Assembly: GCA_025359065.1 (NCBI GenBank)
Contig: JANYHM010000115.1
Location: forward strand, 1-64,000
Length of the DNA stretch: 64,000 nt
Reading direction: 5' to 3'
Source: Synechococcales cyanobacterium GL140_1_metabinner_5_sub
GTDB lineage: Bacteria > Cyanobacteriota > Cyanobacteriia > Cyanobacteriales > Chamaesiphonaceae
Shown here one piece after another: positions 8,841 through 17,712 of the stretch (the first letter of the stretch is position 1; each line of letters starts with the position of its first letter). Both the position numbers and the translations under genes were made by a program. The notes under the pieces are model-generated. The model ran no database searches. It had not been told where the DNA came from and worked only from the letters and a program-made list of their open reading frames with translations.

Positions 8841-10070
8841 TTATTGATGACCGACTGCTTTGATCGCTTCTTCTATCGCCAATGCCACATGAGTCCAATG
8901 GGTGCCGCCTTGGCAGAATGCCACATAGGGTTCTCGCAAAGGGCCATCGGCAGAGAACTCGGAGGTGCTGCCGTCGATAAAGGTGCCGCCGGCCATTACC
9001 AATTCATCTTCGTATCCCGGCATGGGGGCAGGGATAGGATCGAGATAGGAGCCGATCGGGGAATATTTTTGAATAGTGCGGCAAAAGGCCAATAGTTTTT
9101 CGGGGGAGCCAAAGCGAATACCTTGGATGACATCGCGGCGGGGGGCAAAGGGAGCTGGGTTGACGGGATATCCTAGTTTTTCAAACACATAAGCAGTCAG
9201 ATGATTGCCCTTTTTGGCCTCACCGACCATCTGGGGTGCTAAAAACAACCCTTGGAACAACAGCCTATTTTGATCGTAAGTGGCACCGCCAGAGCTGCCT
9301 ATGCCCGGTGCGGTGAGGCGACAGGCGGCGGCTTCTACTAAATCTGCACGACCGGCGACATAGCCGCCGCTGGTGACGATCGTTCCCCCCGGATTTTTGA
9401 TTAGGGAGCCTGCAATTAAATCGGCACCGACAGCGGGCGGCTCCCGATTTTCGATGAACTCGCCGTAGCAGTTGTCTACGAAGCAGACGGTGTGGGGGTT
9501 TTGGGCTTTGACTAATTTGACGATGCGGCCAATGTCATCGATCGACAAAGATGACCTCCAAGCATAGCCACAAGAACGCTGAATCAGCACCAGCTTGGTT
9601 TCTGGCCGAATCGCAGTAGCCAGTGCGTCCCAATCGATCTGTAAATCTTCAGCTAGGGGCAGCTCTCGATAACTCACCCCAAAATCTTTTAGGGAACCCT
9701 GGTTTTCGCCTCTGGAGCCAATTACTTCTTCTAAAGTGTCATAAGGTGCCCCGGCTACTGCCAACATTTCATCGCCCGGTCGCAGAACTCCAAACAAAGC
9801 GCAGGCGATCGCATGAGTGCCAGAAACAAACTGCACCCGCACAGCGGCAGCTTCGGCTCCCATTAAATCTGCAAACACCTTATCCATGGTCTCACGGCCT
9901 AGATCGTCGTGCCCATAACCGCTGACGCTGCTGAAGTGATGTACGCCCACCCGGTGATCGCGGTAAGTTTGTAAAACTCGATGCAGATTTTCCTTGACTT
10001 CATTATCAATACCGACAAAAATTTGTAATAAGGCATTTTGTGCCTCGCGAATAAGATCTGAGCTGTTCAT
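8841..10070 (-). CDS. Methionine gamma-lyase family PLP enzyme (aluminium-resistance-protein-like)
   Basis: This fold-type I PLP enzyme belongs to the family annotated as methionine gamma-lyase/aluminium resistance protein (PF06838). With the start at 10070 the protein has 409 residues. The motifs are HHFSSVSGYGHDD, QFVSGTHAIACALFG, VDNCYGEF (Asp of the PLP site) and SLIKNPGGTIVTSGGY, with K225 as the likely Schiff-base lysine. A longer reading frame extends to 10256, but it would overlap the divergent desaturase start and adds non-homologous sequence. MNSSDLIREAQNAL fits the family N-terminus. The true substrate of the family is not firmly established; cystathionine/methionine-type C-S lyase chemistry is inferred. 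Confidence 0.85.
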   Translation of the reverse strand: MNSSDLIREAQNALLQIFVGIDNEVKENLHRVLQTYRDHRVGVHHFSSVSGYGHDDLGRETMDKVFADLMGAEAAAVRVQFVSGTHAIACALFGVLRPGDEMLAVAGAPYDTLEEVIGSRGENQGSLKDFGVSYRELPLAEDLQIDWDALATAIRPETKLVLIQRSCGYAWRSSLSIDDIGRIVKLVKAQNPHTVCFVDNCYGEFIENREPPAVGADLIAGSLIKNPGGTIVTSGGYVAGRADLVEAAACRLTAPGIGSSGGATYDQNRLLFQGLFLAPQMVGEAKKGNHLTAYVFEKLGYPVNPAPFAPRRDVIQGIRFGSPEKLLAFCRTIQKYSPIGSYLDPIPAPMPGYEDELVMAGGTFIDGSTSEFSADGPLREPYVAFCQGGTHWTHVALAIEEAIKAVGHQ

Positions 10071-10142
10071 GCCGTGACAAGGTGAAGTGCAGATGTTATT
10101 TTCGCGCAATTGTGACCACCATTTGAAATTCAGGATGACGGA

Positions 10143-10955
10143 ATGACTGTTGCTGCATCGAAGAAGCTCGCCCTTGACTGGGGTGTAATTGGTTTCATGT
10201 CTATTATTCACGTGGGGGCGATGTTGGCATTTTTGCCGCAGTTCTTTAGTTGGCAAGGGGTAGGGACTGCACTGTTCTTACATTGGATCAGCGGTGGCTT
10301 AGGAATTACGCTCTGTTGGCATCGGATGCTTTCACACAAGAGCTTTCAAACTCCCAAGTGGCTAGAATACTTTTTGGCTTTTTGCGGTACGTTGGCGATG
10401 CAGGGCGGTATTATTTGGTGGGTAGGGATGCACCGTCATCACCATTTACATTCCGATGAAGATGTTGATCATCATGATTCTAAAAAGGGCTTCTGGTGGA
10501 GCCACATGCAGTGGATGCTTCATGAAGTACCTGCGGAAAAAGATGTTGATAAATTTACTAAAGATATGGTCAACGATAAGTTTTACCAGTTTTTAGACAA
10601 GTACTTTTTACCGGTGCAAATTGCTTTAGGCGTAGCTTTGTATTTTATTGGTGGTTGGCCGATCGTCTTTTGGGGAATCTTTGCTCGCTTGGTGTTGGTG
10701 TATCACTGCACTTGGCTGGTGAACAGCGCAACTCACAAGTTTGGCTATCGCACCTATGAAACTAAAGATAATTCCACTAATTGCTGGTGGGTTGCGGTAA
10801 CTACTTATGGTGAAGGTTGGCACAATAATCACCATGCTTACCAATATTCAGCGCGTCATGGCATGAAATGGTGGGAGTTTGATATTACTTGGATAACAAT
10901 TAGATTGCTGCAATTTCTGCGTTTGGCTAGCAATGTGAAGCTTGTTCAAGAATAG
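10143..10955 (+). CDS. desC: Acyl-lipid (delta-9 type) fatty acid desaturase
   Basis: This 270-residue integral membrane di-iron desaturase has all three histidine boxes: H60RMLSH65, H97RHHH101 and H227NNHH231. Two pairs of hydrophobic helices (about 15-50 and 155-195) surround them. Length and box spacing match cyanobacterial DesC enzymes, which put the first double bond into C16/C18 chains of membrane glycerolipids with ferredoxin as electron donor. DesA/DesB-type N-terminal extensions are absent. Cold-responsive expression is usual for the family, but no regulatory site is visible here. It is transcribed divergently from the PLP-enzyme gene and followed by a strong terminator. Confidence 0.88.
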   Translation: MTVAASKKLALDWGVIGFMSIIHVGAMLAFLPQFFSWQGVGTALFLHWISGGLGITLCWHRMLSHKSFQTPKWLEYFLAFCGTLAMQGGIIWWVGMHRHHHLHSDEDVDHHDSKKGFWWSHMQWMLHEVPAEKDVDKFTKDMVNDKFYQFLDKYFLPVQIALGVALYFIGGWPIVFWGIFARLVLVYHCTWLVNSATHKFGYRTYETKDNSTNCWWVAVTTYGEGWHNNHHAYQYSARHGMKWWEFDITWITIRLLQFLRLASNVKLVQE

Positions 10956-10969
10956 TTTTACTAATACTT

Positions 10970-11008
10970 AAAAAGCTAGTGAAAGTTAACTTTCACTAGC
11001 TTTTTTTT
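10970..11008. terminator. Intrinsic bidirectional terminator (36-bp perfect palindrome with T-tract)
   Basis: A perfect palindrome centred on GTTAAC has arms AAAAAGCTAGTGAAAGTT and its complement. It runs into eight T residues on the plus strand and five A-complement bases on the minus side. It sits between the stop of desC and the stop of the convergent gatD-like gene, so it should terminate both. Confidence 0.85.
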
Positions 11009-11026
11009 GGAGAATAATGTCTGTAG

Positions 11027-11824
11027 CTAATCTTTAACTCCCAATCGATCAAGCATCGTAGCTCTTGCCCGATCGGCCAAAGAATCATCTAGCTTGCTCA
11101 ACTGAATATCTTCGCCATACTTGTTTTTAATGGCGGTCTTGATCATCCAATCGGCAATAAACGGATTTTTAGGAATCAATGGCCCATGAGAATAAGTGGC
11201 GATCGCGTTGTGATAAAAGGCACCCTCAGTTTTATCTTCGGCATTATTGCCAAAACCTTTAATCACTGTACCCAGTGCCTCGGCTTGTTCGCCTAAGAAA
11301 GTACGACCACCGTGATTCTCAAAGCCCACAATAATTGGCTTTTGGCCACCCAGCATTTCGGTTAGCTCCTGCGCCAACCGTTTGGCCGTAACTTCAAAAA
11401 CTACGTTGCCAATACAGCGTGGTGCATCAATACCAGGATGTTTACTGACCAAATCAATAATTCCCATGCCATCAATGCGTTCTCCTTGCCCTGGCTCATA
11501 ATATTTACCCAGCAACTGAGGTGAGCCGCAGGTAAACACTCCCGGCGCACCGGCATCTAGCTTGCGACGAATGGCTTCGGTCTTCGCGCCCGCCAAATCG
11601 CGCATGACAATTTCTTGCTGACGGTCTTGGGCACCGCCTCCAGCAATGATATCAACTTGATCTAAGACATCTGGTGGGGTGCTTTGATCGTAAGGCACTA
11701 CTTCGATCGCAATGCCCCGCCACTGAGCGCGTTGTTGAAGGGCAATCACATTGCCCCGATCGCCATAAGTACTCATAAGTTGAGGGTATAGCCAGCCGAT
11801 TTTTAACGAATGTTGAGTAGACAT
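11027..11824 (-). CDS. gatD: Lipid II isoglutaminyl synthase, glutamine amidotransferase subunit
   Basis: This 265-residue class I glutamine amidotransferase is of the CobB/CobQ-like type. GVFTCGSPQLLG supplies the nucleophile C99 and ATYSHGPLIPKNP the catalytic H213. The N-terminal LYPQLMSTYGDRGN and IAGGGAQDRQQ are characteristic of GatD. GatD releases ammonia from glutamine and hands it to MurT, which amidates D-glutamate in the lipid II stem peptide. The gene lies 5 bases after murT, so the two subunits are co-transcribed and presumably made together. Family knowledge comes mainly from Gram-positive bacteria; the same reaction in cyanobacteria is inferred. Confidence 0.85.
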   Translation of the reverse strand: MSTQHSLKIGWLYPQLMSTYGDRGNVIALQQRAQWRGIAIEVVPYDQSTPPDVLDQVDIIAGGGAQDRQQEIVMRDLAGAKTEAIRRKLDAGAPGVFTCGSPQLLGKYYEPGQGERIDGMGIIDLVSKHPGIDAPRCIGNVVFEVTAKRLAQELTEMLGGQKPIIVGFENHGGRTFLGEQAEALGTVIKGFGNNAEDKTEGAFYHNAIATYSHGPLIPKNPFIADWMIKTAIKNKYGEDIQLSKLDDSLADRARATMLDRLGVKD

Positions 11825-11829
11825 AATAA

Positions 11830-13191
11830 CTATAAAATTTTGCGTCCAGTGAGAATTTCGCGTACTTCTAGCATCGCCGAGTAGGTTGGGACAATGTGCA
11901 GGGTTTCGGTGGCTGGTGATAGTTCCAGTGCCTTAGCTAAAGCCTTGGCTGTATCTGGTTCCACCACTAATTGGCAGCCTCCACCCACTTGTTCTTTGCT
12001 GTACTCTAGGCGCAGTGCCATATCGTAGACTCGATCGCCGCTGACTACAATAATGCCGCCTTGGTTCACAAATTTTTCGGTGTCAACATCCCAAATCCAA
12101 GAAACATCGGTGCCATCGGGAGTTCGATCATTCAAAATCATCAGTGTTACTGAGCCACCGCCAGCTTTTTTTACTTGATTGACGGCGCGGATGGTTTCGT
12201 TCATGCCCACCGGATTTTTGGTGAGTAGAATGCGGACTTTTTTGCCTTGATAGACCAGTTCTTCTGCCCGCCCAAAGGCTGCTTGGAAGTTATTGATCAC
12301 ATCCAGCATTTTCTCGGTGCTGACTCCGATCGACTGTGCCGTAGTAATTGCTGCGAGAGTGTTGTATTTGTTGTAGACCCCAATCAAAACCTGTGGCCAT
12401 TTAGCACTATCGATCGATAAAGGCTGCTTGGTAAAATCGCACTTAGGACAGTCAAAATCTCCTTGGTGAGAAAGATACACGCCTTTGTAAGTCAGCGCTG
12501 TGCCACAGCTTGGACAGTGGATTGAATCAACGGCATGGGGAATTTCGTCTAAGTATAAATCTGGTTCGCTCAGCCCAAAATACTTAATTTGTTTGGGGAT
12601 TTCGGCATGTACTAGCTGCTGTCCCAAATGAGTTAGAGCCGGATCATCGCCGTTAGAGATTAGAGTAGTGCCTGCGGGTAAGGCGGCAATAGTTTTTGCC
12701 CATTTATAGACAATGGTATCTACCTCTCCGTAGCGATCGAGCTGATCCCGAAACAGGTTGAGGGTCATAATAAACTTGGGTTTCAGCTCTGGCAACACCA
12801 AGGGGATCACGTTTTCATCGACTTCTAGAATACCGAAGTCTGCTTTTAAGGTGCCGGTAAGACTGGTGCGATCAAGCAAGGTAGTGATCAAACCATTTAC
12901 TAAATTGGCTCCAGCTTCGTTGTGTACCACCGTCCAGCCATCTTTCTCTAGCATGGCTCGTAAGAGCAGCGAGGTAGTGGTTTTACCGTTGGTGCCTGCT
13001 ACCACAATCACCCCATGCTTGATTTGCTGGGAGAGCAAGCTCAAAATACGGGGATGCAAATTTTTGGCAATGGTTCCAGGCAGCACGCTTGCCGCCCCTA
13101 ACTTTAAGGTGCGAATGCTGGTGGTGATTGCCTTGGCGGCAAATACTGCTGCCCCTAACCGGACTCGATCGATCAGACTGATGTTGGCCAT
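11830..13191 (-). CDS. murT: Lipid II isoglutaminyl synthase, Mur-ligase-like subunit
   Basis: This 453-residue protein is of the Mur ligase fold. The ATP loop is GTNGKTTT (residues 66-73), followed by NEAGANLVNG and FRDQLDRYGEVD of the central domain. A four-cysteine zinc ribbon (C226, C229, C248, C251; CPSC...CPKC) is diagnostic of MurT. The C-terminal half carries NPVGMNE and LNDRTPDGTDVSWIWDVD, typical of the DUF1727 domain that docks GatD. It activates the D-Glu carboxylate with ATP for amidation by GatD-derived ammonia. It is the first gene of the murT-gatD operon. Confidence 0.88.
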   Translation of the reverse strand: MANISLIDRVRLGAAVFAAKAITTSIRTLKLGAASVLPGTIAKNLHPRILSLLSQQIKHGVIVVAGTNGKTTTSLLLRAMLEKDGWTVVHNEAGANLVNGLITTLLDRTSLTGTLKADFGILEVDENVIPLVLPELKPKFIMTLNLFRDQLDRYGEVDTIVYKWAKTIAALPAGTTLISNGDDPALTHLGQQLVHAEIPKQIKYFGLSEPDLYLDEIPHAVDSIHCPSCGTALTYKGVYLSHQGDFDCPKCDFTKQPLSIDSAKWPQVLIGVYNKYNTLAAITTAQSIGVSTEKMLDVINNFQAAFGRAEELVYQGKKVRILLTKNPVGMNETIRAVNQVKKAGGGSVTLMILNDRTPDGTDVSWIWDVDTEKFVNQGGIIVVSGDRVYDMALRLEYSKEQVGGGCQLVVEPDTAKALAKALELSPATETLHIVPTYSAMLEVREILTGRKIL

Positions 13192-13276
13192 GCACCCTCA
13201 AAAAAACTACCCGCTTCCGGGTCAAATATTATATCCTAGCTGCGTTACCCCACAGTAAGTCTAATCGATAATTTTT

Positions 13277-13299
13277 ACAGATGATCAAAAATCATCTGT
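13277..13299. repeat. Short inverted repeat between cyAbrB and murT
   Basis: ACAGATGAT and ATCATCTGT form a 9-bp stem with a 5-nt loop. It starts 11 bases beyond the cyAbrB stop on the minus strand. No T-run follows on that strand, so it is a weak terminator candidate or an mRNA-stabilising hairpin. Confidence 0.4.
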
Positions 13300-13310
13300 G
13301 TAGGTCTTTC

Positions 13311-13745
13311 TTAATCTTCAGTATCTTTGGAGATTGCTTTTAGATGAATGTGCTTATAGCCAAGCTTTATTTCAAACTCGTCGCCAGGAGAGAGGTTTAA
13401 TGCTCTAGTATAGGCCGACCCGATTAGAATTTGACCGTTTTGGTGGACTGTTGCGCGGTAGCTGGCTTCACGTCCTCTCCCATCAACGCTAGATTTTTCA
13501 TCTACATTAATTCCTTTGGACTGTAGTACAGCATCGTAAAATTTTGTAAGGTTTACCTTGACGTTACCGCTTTTATCTACTGAGTAATATCCACAGCCTT
13601 TGGCAGTTTCACTTTTCGATAAACTAGAAAGTTCTTTGATCTTTGCCTTTAAGGCTTTCCCTGTCAAAGGAACAACTTTTTCTGTGGGGGCTTCTGCCTT
13701 GGCTTTTTGTGCTTTTTGTTTTGCTGGAGCTGCTATTCTGGCCAT
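13311..13745 (-). CDS. Cyanobacterial AbrB-like transcriptional regulator (cyAbrB)
   Basis: This 144-residue regulator of the cyAbrB family is near-universal in cyanobacteria. After a basic Ala/Lys-rich N-terminal tail (residues 1-25) come PLTGKALKAKIKELSSLSK and AKGCGYYSV, both family signatures. The C-terminal AbrB-type DNA-binding domain follows: GRGREASYRATVHQNGQILI and SPGDEFEIKLGYKHIHL. In model cyanobacteria cyAbrB proteins bind many promoters and tune carbon/nitrogen balance, hydrogenase, nitrogen-uptake and toxin genes. Which of the two usual paralogues (cyAbrB1 or cyAbrB2) this is cannot be decided here. The gene has its own upstream region. Confidence 0.88.
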   Translation of the reverse strand: MARIAAPAKQKAQKAKAEAPTEKVVPLTGKALKAKIKELSSLSKSETAKGCGYYSVDKSGNVKVNLTKFYDAVLQSKGINVDEKSSVDGRGREASYRATVHQNGQILIGSAYTRALNLSPGDEFEIKLGYKHIHLKAISKDTED

Positions 13746-14165
13746 TTTCTTGTGCTAAAAATATTTCTAGCTTTAATTATATGCTGTTGATGGCTTGATT
13801 TTAAACACTGATATTAATTTTTTTTTAAATCTCCAGATCAATTTCTTTCTGTCCCATAGGTTGGGGATAATTGCCCTAAGTATTTTTGTTTGGTCGGGTA
13901 AGGATGCTAGAAGGGCAATAATCAATATTCGTCTGTCAGTGCTTCTTTCGGGCTTTGTGTGCAGATATTAGAAAAACGAGATCTGAGGCTTTTCTATCAC
14001 AATTAACAGATTAACCGAAACAAACTCCCCGTTGTGTACTGGAAGATTAATAATTTGTTACCATTGGTTTGCTGGTGTTTCTAAGTAATTGCCTTGATCT
14101 AGTAAATGGGTGGTAAGTCAGTCTGTGATCGCCTAAAGTAATAGAGCACCAGAAAAGATTTCATC
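13746..14165. other. Divergent intergenic region (cyAbrB / PSII S4 gene), with one long-range inverted repeat
   Basis: These 420 bases have no reading frame that I support. ATTGCCCT (13870-13877) can pair with AGGGCAAT (13912-13919) across a ~34-base loop. This could be the base of a structured 5'-UTR or small RNA, but nothing matches a known cyanobacterial RNA family that I can recognise. Promoters for both neighbours must lie here. Confidence 0.4.
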
Positions 14166-14945
14166 ATGCTGCCTAGAGAAGACCTCTTAAAATTAGCCGA
14201 AAACCGCGATACTGTAGCCCGGGCGATCGATCTGGCCGAGAGCGCCATCAAGACCTGGGAAATGACTGTAACTGATTTTCTGTCGCCACCAGAACTAGCT
14301 GAAATTATTGGTATTTTTAGTCGTTTGACCGAAGTTCAACTTTTTTCTTGGGGTGGCTATCCTCAGGCAGAACGGCAGCGTATCGGTATTTGCCGATCGG
14401 AGTTGGCTTTAGACGAAACTGCGGTGCCGCTGATAGCGGTGCAGATTGCAGGTAACTTTTTGTTTGACTCAGCTACTCATCGAGACTTTTTGGGATCGAT
14501 GTTGGGGGCAGGGATTGTGCGAGAAAAAACGGGTGATTTAATTGTGTCTGGCGATCAGGGCGCTCAGGCGATTATTGTGCCGGAGCTATTGGATTATTTG
14601 ACAGCGGCTTTGACTCAGGTGCGATCAGTGCCGGTAAAAGTGAAGCCGATTGAGTTTAGTGAGTTGCGAATTCGGGAGCCAAAGAAAAAGGAGATGGTCA
14701 CTACTGAGGCTTCGCTGCGGTTGGATGCGATCGCCTCGGCGGGTTTTGGCATGTCTCGGAGCAAGATGGTGGATTTAGTGAGCGGAGGTGATGTGCGGGT
14801 GAATTGGAAAGATGTCAGTCAGCCGTCGTTTCAGCTTAAGGCTGGAGATTTAGTGGCAATTCGGGGTAAGGGTCGTTTGGAAGTTGGTGAAGTAGCGATT
14901 ACCAAAAAAGAACGCTATCGGATTAATTTGACTCGCTATGTCTAG
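14166..14945 (+). CDS. Photosystem II S4-domain protein (YlmH-like RNA-binding protein)
   Basis: This 259-residue protein has the layout of the cyanobacterial/plastid 'photosystem II S4 domain protein' family. An N-terminal YlmH-type domain contains FLSPPELAEI and SWGGYPQAERQRIG. A central part contains FLGSMLGAGIVREKTGDLIV. A C-terminal S4 RNA-binding module spans about residues 180-240 (LRLDAIASAGFGMSRSKM, then GDVRVNW, then GDLVAIRGKGRL). Homologues affect photosystem II or ribosome-associated processes; the exact RNA target is unknown. The TAG stop lies about 120 bases before glgP. Confidence 0.88.
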   Translation: MLPREDLLKLAENRDTVARAIDLAESAIKTWEMTVTDFLSPPELAEIIGIFSRLTEVQLFSWGGYPQAERQRIGICRSELALDETAVPLIAVQIAGNFLFDSATHRDFLGSMLGAGIVREKTGDLIVSGDQGAQAIIVPELLDYLTAALTQVRSVPVKVKPIEFSELRIREPKKKEMVTTEASLRLDAIASAGFGMSRSKMVDLVSGGDVRVNWKDVSQPSFQLKAGDLVAIRGKGRLEVGEVAITKKERYRINLTRYV

Positions 14946-15064
14946 TGAAAGTAGAAATTAGTGATATGGCTTTGTGCTGTGCTTTAATTAATAAAAAATG
15001 GTTTTTTGCGGTGATCTCAGGCAGAATAGTGCCGAGAGGATGTTCAATCAGTAGAGTAGCCACC

Positions 15065-17629
15065 ATGCAGCCAATCCGCACCTTCAACGTATCACCATCG
15101 CTACCATCCAATCTAGCGCCCCTGCGAAAATTAGCCTACAACCTTTACTGGGACTGGAACATCGAGATTAAAGATCTCTTCCGTCGCCTTGATCGAGACC
15201 TTTGGGAAACTACTCGACACAACCCAGTTGCCACGATCGCCCAGGTTAGCCAAACCCGCCTGCAAGAAGTAGCCGACGACGACGGCTTCTTGGCACACAT
15301 GGATCGCGCTACCGCTGCCCTCACCAACTACCAACAAAGCCGTGACTGGTACAAAAAGCACCATGGCAACGTCAGCCCTGAAGCTAAACCCTGCTTTGCC
15401 TACTTTTGCGCCGAATTCGGCCTTGTAGACTGTTTACCCATCTACTCTGGCGGTCTTGGAGTATTGGCCGGAGACCACCTCAAATCCGCCAGTGACCTGG
15501 GGATTCCCTTGGTGGGAGTCGGCCTGCTCTACCAGCAGGGCTACTTCGCCCAATACTTAGGAGCCGATGGCTGGCAGCAAGAGCGCTACCCCCTTAACGA
15601 CTTTTACAACATGCCCTTGGAGCTAGAGCGCAAGCCCGATGGCACAGAGCTACGCATTGCCGTTGAATACCCCAACCGCTTGGTTTATGCCCGAGTTTGG
15701 CGGGTGCAAGTAGGCACCGTGCCCTTATTTTTACTCGATACCAACATTGAACCCAACAGCCCCTACGACCAAGACATCACCGATGCCTTGTATGGCGGCG
15801 ACTTAGACACCCGTATTCACCAAGAAATCATGCTGGGGATCGGTGGTTTTCGGGCCTTGCAAGCTCTGGGTTATGCTCCCACCGTCTACCACATGAACGA
15901 AGGCCACTCTGGCTTCTTGATTTTGGAACGACTACAGGTGTTGATGCAGCAAGAAAAACTCACCTTAGCTGAAGCCAGACAAGTGGCGATGTCTAGCCAA
16001 ATTTTTACTACTCATACCCCTGTGAGTGCTGGATTTGACCTGTTTCCACCCGACAAAGCCATGTACTATGTTGGTCACTACGCTAGCTCCTACGGTTTGG
16101 GCAGAGAAGAATTTTTAGGACTGGGTCGAGAGAACACTGGTGACTTGGAATCGCCCTTTAGCATGGCCGCCTTAGCCATGAAAAACGCTAGCTTTGTGAA
16201 CGGGGTCGCCCAGCTCCATGGAGCTGTTTCCCGCGAAATGTTCCAAAATATGTGGCCAGACGTGCCCTTGTCAGAAATCCCGATTACGGCGATTACCAAC
16301 GGCGTTCATGCTCGGAGCTGCGTAGCCAAAAGCAACCAAGAACTGTTCGATCGATACCTAGGCGATGATTGGGCTGAAAAGCCCGCTGATGATCACCTAT
16401 GGCAAAAAGTCCAAACGATCCCTGACGAAGAACTGTGGCGTAACCACGAACACTGTCGATCGGAGATGGTGGTGTTTGCTCGCGATCGGATCATTAGTCA
16501 TCTGAAAGAACGGGGAGCTACTGGTGCTGAAATGCAGCACGTGCAGAATTCCCTTGACCCTGGAGTATTCACCATCGGCTTTGCCCGTCGGTTTGCTACC
16601 TACAAACGCGCCACCTTGTTCTTACGAGACTTGGATCGGATCAAGAAGCTATTGACTGGCAACAAAGATCGCCGGGTACAGTTCGTGATTGCTGGCAAGG
16701 CTCACCCCAAAGATATCCCTGGCAAAGAACTAATCCGAGATATTGTACAGTTCACTCGCTCTGAAGGGATGAATTCCGTGATCTTCGTTCCCGATTACGA
16801 CATTTACGTATCGCGCTTGATGGTTTCGGGCTGTGATATTTGGTTAAATACTCCTCGTCGGCCTCGGGAAGCTTCCGGCACCAGCGGTATGAAAGCCTCT
16901 ATGAACGGTCTACCGAACGTTAGCATCTTAGATGGCTGGTGGGATGAAGCCGACTATGTGAGAACTGGGTGGCCGATCGGGCATGGCGAAATGTACGACG
17001 ACGAAACCTACCAAGACAATGTGGAAGCCAATGCTTTCTACGACCTGTTAGAAAAAGAAGTCGTTCCCATGTTCTATGATCGGGACATCGAAGGAATTCC
17101 CCGCCGCTGGGTGGCCAAAATGAAAGACTCCATTTGTCTGAATGCACCGCGCTTTAACACCGCCCGGATGCTGAGAGACTACGCGGATCAAGGCTATGTC
17201 CCAGCCCATCAATGCCAGGCGATTATGGTGGGCAATAGCTACCAAAATGGTAAGGACTTGGCACATTGGAAGGCGCAGATCTTTGAAAACTGGTATGACA
17301 TCAAGATCAAAAATGTTGATGCTGCGGTTTCAGAGCAGTTGGGTGTAAACCAGTCGATCGAAGTGAAAGCCAATCTTCACTTAGGCCAACTACAGCCCAG
17401 AGATGTACGAGTAGAGGTTTATCAGGGTTCGATCGACAGTCATGATGGCAAAATCATGAATGCCAAGACCGTGGTGATGCACAGCAACGAAACCACTAAT
17501 GGTGAAACTGTTTACACTTGCACTATTAGCTATGAGGCTAGTGGTTTGCAAGGTTTCTCGGTAAGAGTATTACCAAATCACCCACATTTGAGTAATCCCC
17601 ATGAGCTGGGTCTGATTCATTGGGCTTAG
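15065..17629 (+). CDS. glgP: Alpha-glucan (glycogen) phosphorylase
   Basis: This is a GT35 phosphorylase that releases glucose-1-phosphate from glycogen, using PLP as cofactor. The protein starting at ATG 15065 has 854 residues, the usual length of the short DUF3417-containing subfamily. Its N-terminus PLRKLAYNLYWDWN fits DUF3417. Other motifs are AYFCAEFGL, YSGGLGVLAGDHLKSASDLG, TTHTPVSAGFD and GFARRFATYKRA. The PLP-binding segment EASGTSGMKASMNG carries the Schiff-base lysine near residue 610. An in-frame extension to 14945 would touch the preceding gene's stop and adds unrelated sequence, so I reject it. With the glucokinase at 23019 it covers entry of stored glucan into metabolism. A terminator follows. 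Confidence 0.92.
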   Translation: MQPIRTFNVSPSLPSNLAPLRKLAYNLYWDWNIEIKDLFRRLDRDLWETTRHNPVATIAQVSQTRLQEVADDDGFLAHMDRATAALTNYQQSRDWYKKHHGNVSPEAKPCFAYFCAEFGLVDCLPIYSGGLGVLAGDHLKSASDLGIPLVGVGLLYQQGYFAQYLGADGWQQERYPLNDFYNMPLELERKPDGTELRIAVEYPNRLVYARVWRVQVGTVPLFLLDTNIEPNSPYDQDITDALYGGDLDTRIHQEIMLGIGGFRALQALGYAPTVYHMNEGHSGFLILERLQVLMQQEKLTLAEARQVAMSSQIFTTHTPVSAGFDLFPPDKAMYYVGHYASSYGLGREEFLGLGRENTGDLESPFSMAALAMKNASFVNGVAQLHGAVSREMFQNMWPDVPLSEIPITAITNGVHARSCVAKSNQELFDRYLGDDWAEKPADDHLWQKVQTIPDEELWRNHEHCRSEMVVFARDRIISHLKERGATGAEMQHVQNSLDPGVFTIGFARRFATYKRATLFLRDLDRIKKLLTGNKDRRVQFVIAGKAHPKDIPGKELIRDIVQFTRSEGMNSVIFVPDYDIYVSRLMVSGCDIWLNTPRRPREASGTSGMKASMNGLPNVSILDGWWDEADYVRTGWPIGHGEMYDDETYQDNVEANAFYDLLEKEVVPMFYDRDIEGIPRRWVAKMKDSICLNAPRFNTARMLRDYADQGYVPAHQCQAIMVGNSYQNGKDLAHWKAQIFENWYDIKIKNVDAAVSEQLGVNQSIEVKANLHLGQLQPRDVRVEVYQGSIDSHDGKIMNAKTVVMHSNETTNGETVYTCTISYEASGLQGFSVRVLPNHPHLSNPHELGLIHWA

Positions 17630-17660
17630 GCTGGGTTGAACTCTAAGATCAATCGCCGAA

Positions 17661-17704
17661 AACTCCTTCACTACAATTTCATTGTGTAGTGAAGGAGTTT
17701 TTTT
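17661..17704 (+). terminator. Intrinsic terminator after glgP
   Basis: AACTCCTTCACTACAAT pairs with ATTGTGTAGTGAAGGAGTT (one two-base bulge) around TTC and is followed by a run of Ts. It also lies just beyond the stop of the convergent glycosyltransferase gene at 17713 and may serve both. Confidence 0.85.
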
Positions 17705-17712
17705 CTACACAA

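Noticed and set aside
10071-10256. N-terminal extension of the methionine-gamma-lyase-like protein
   Set aside because: It would overlap the divergent desaturase gene and adds sequence unlike the family.
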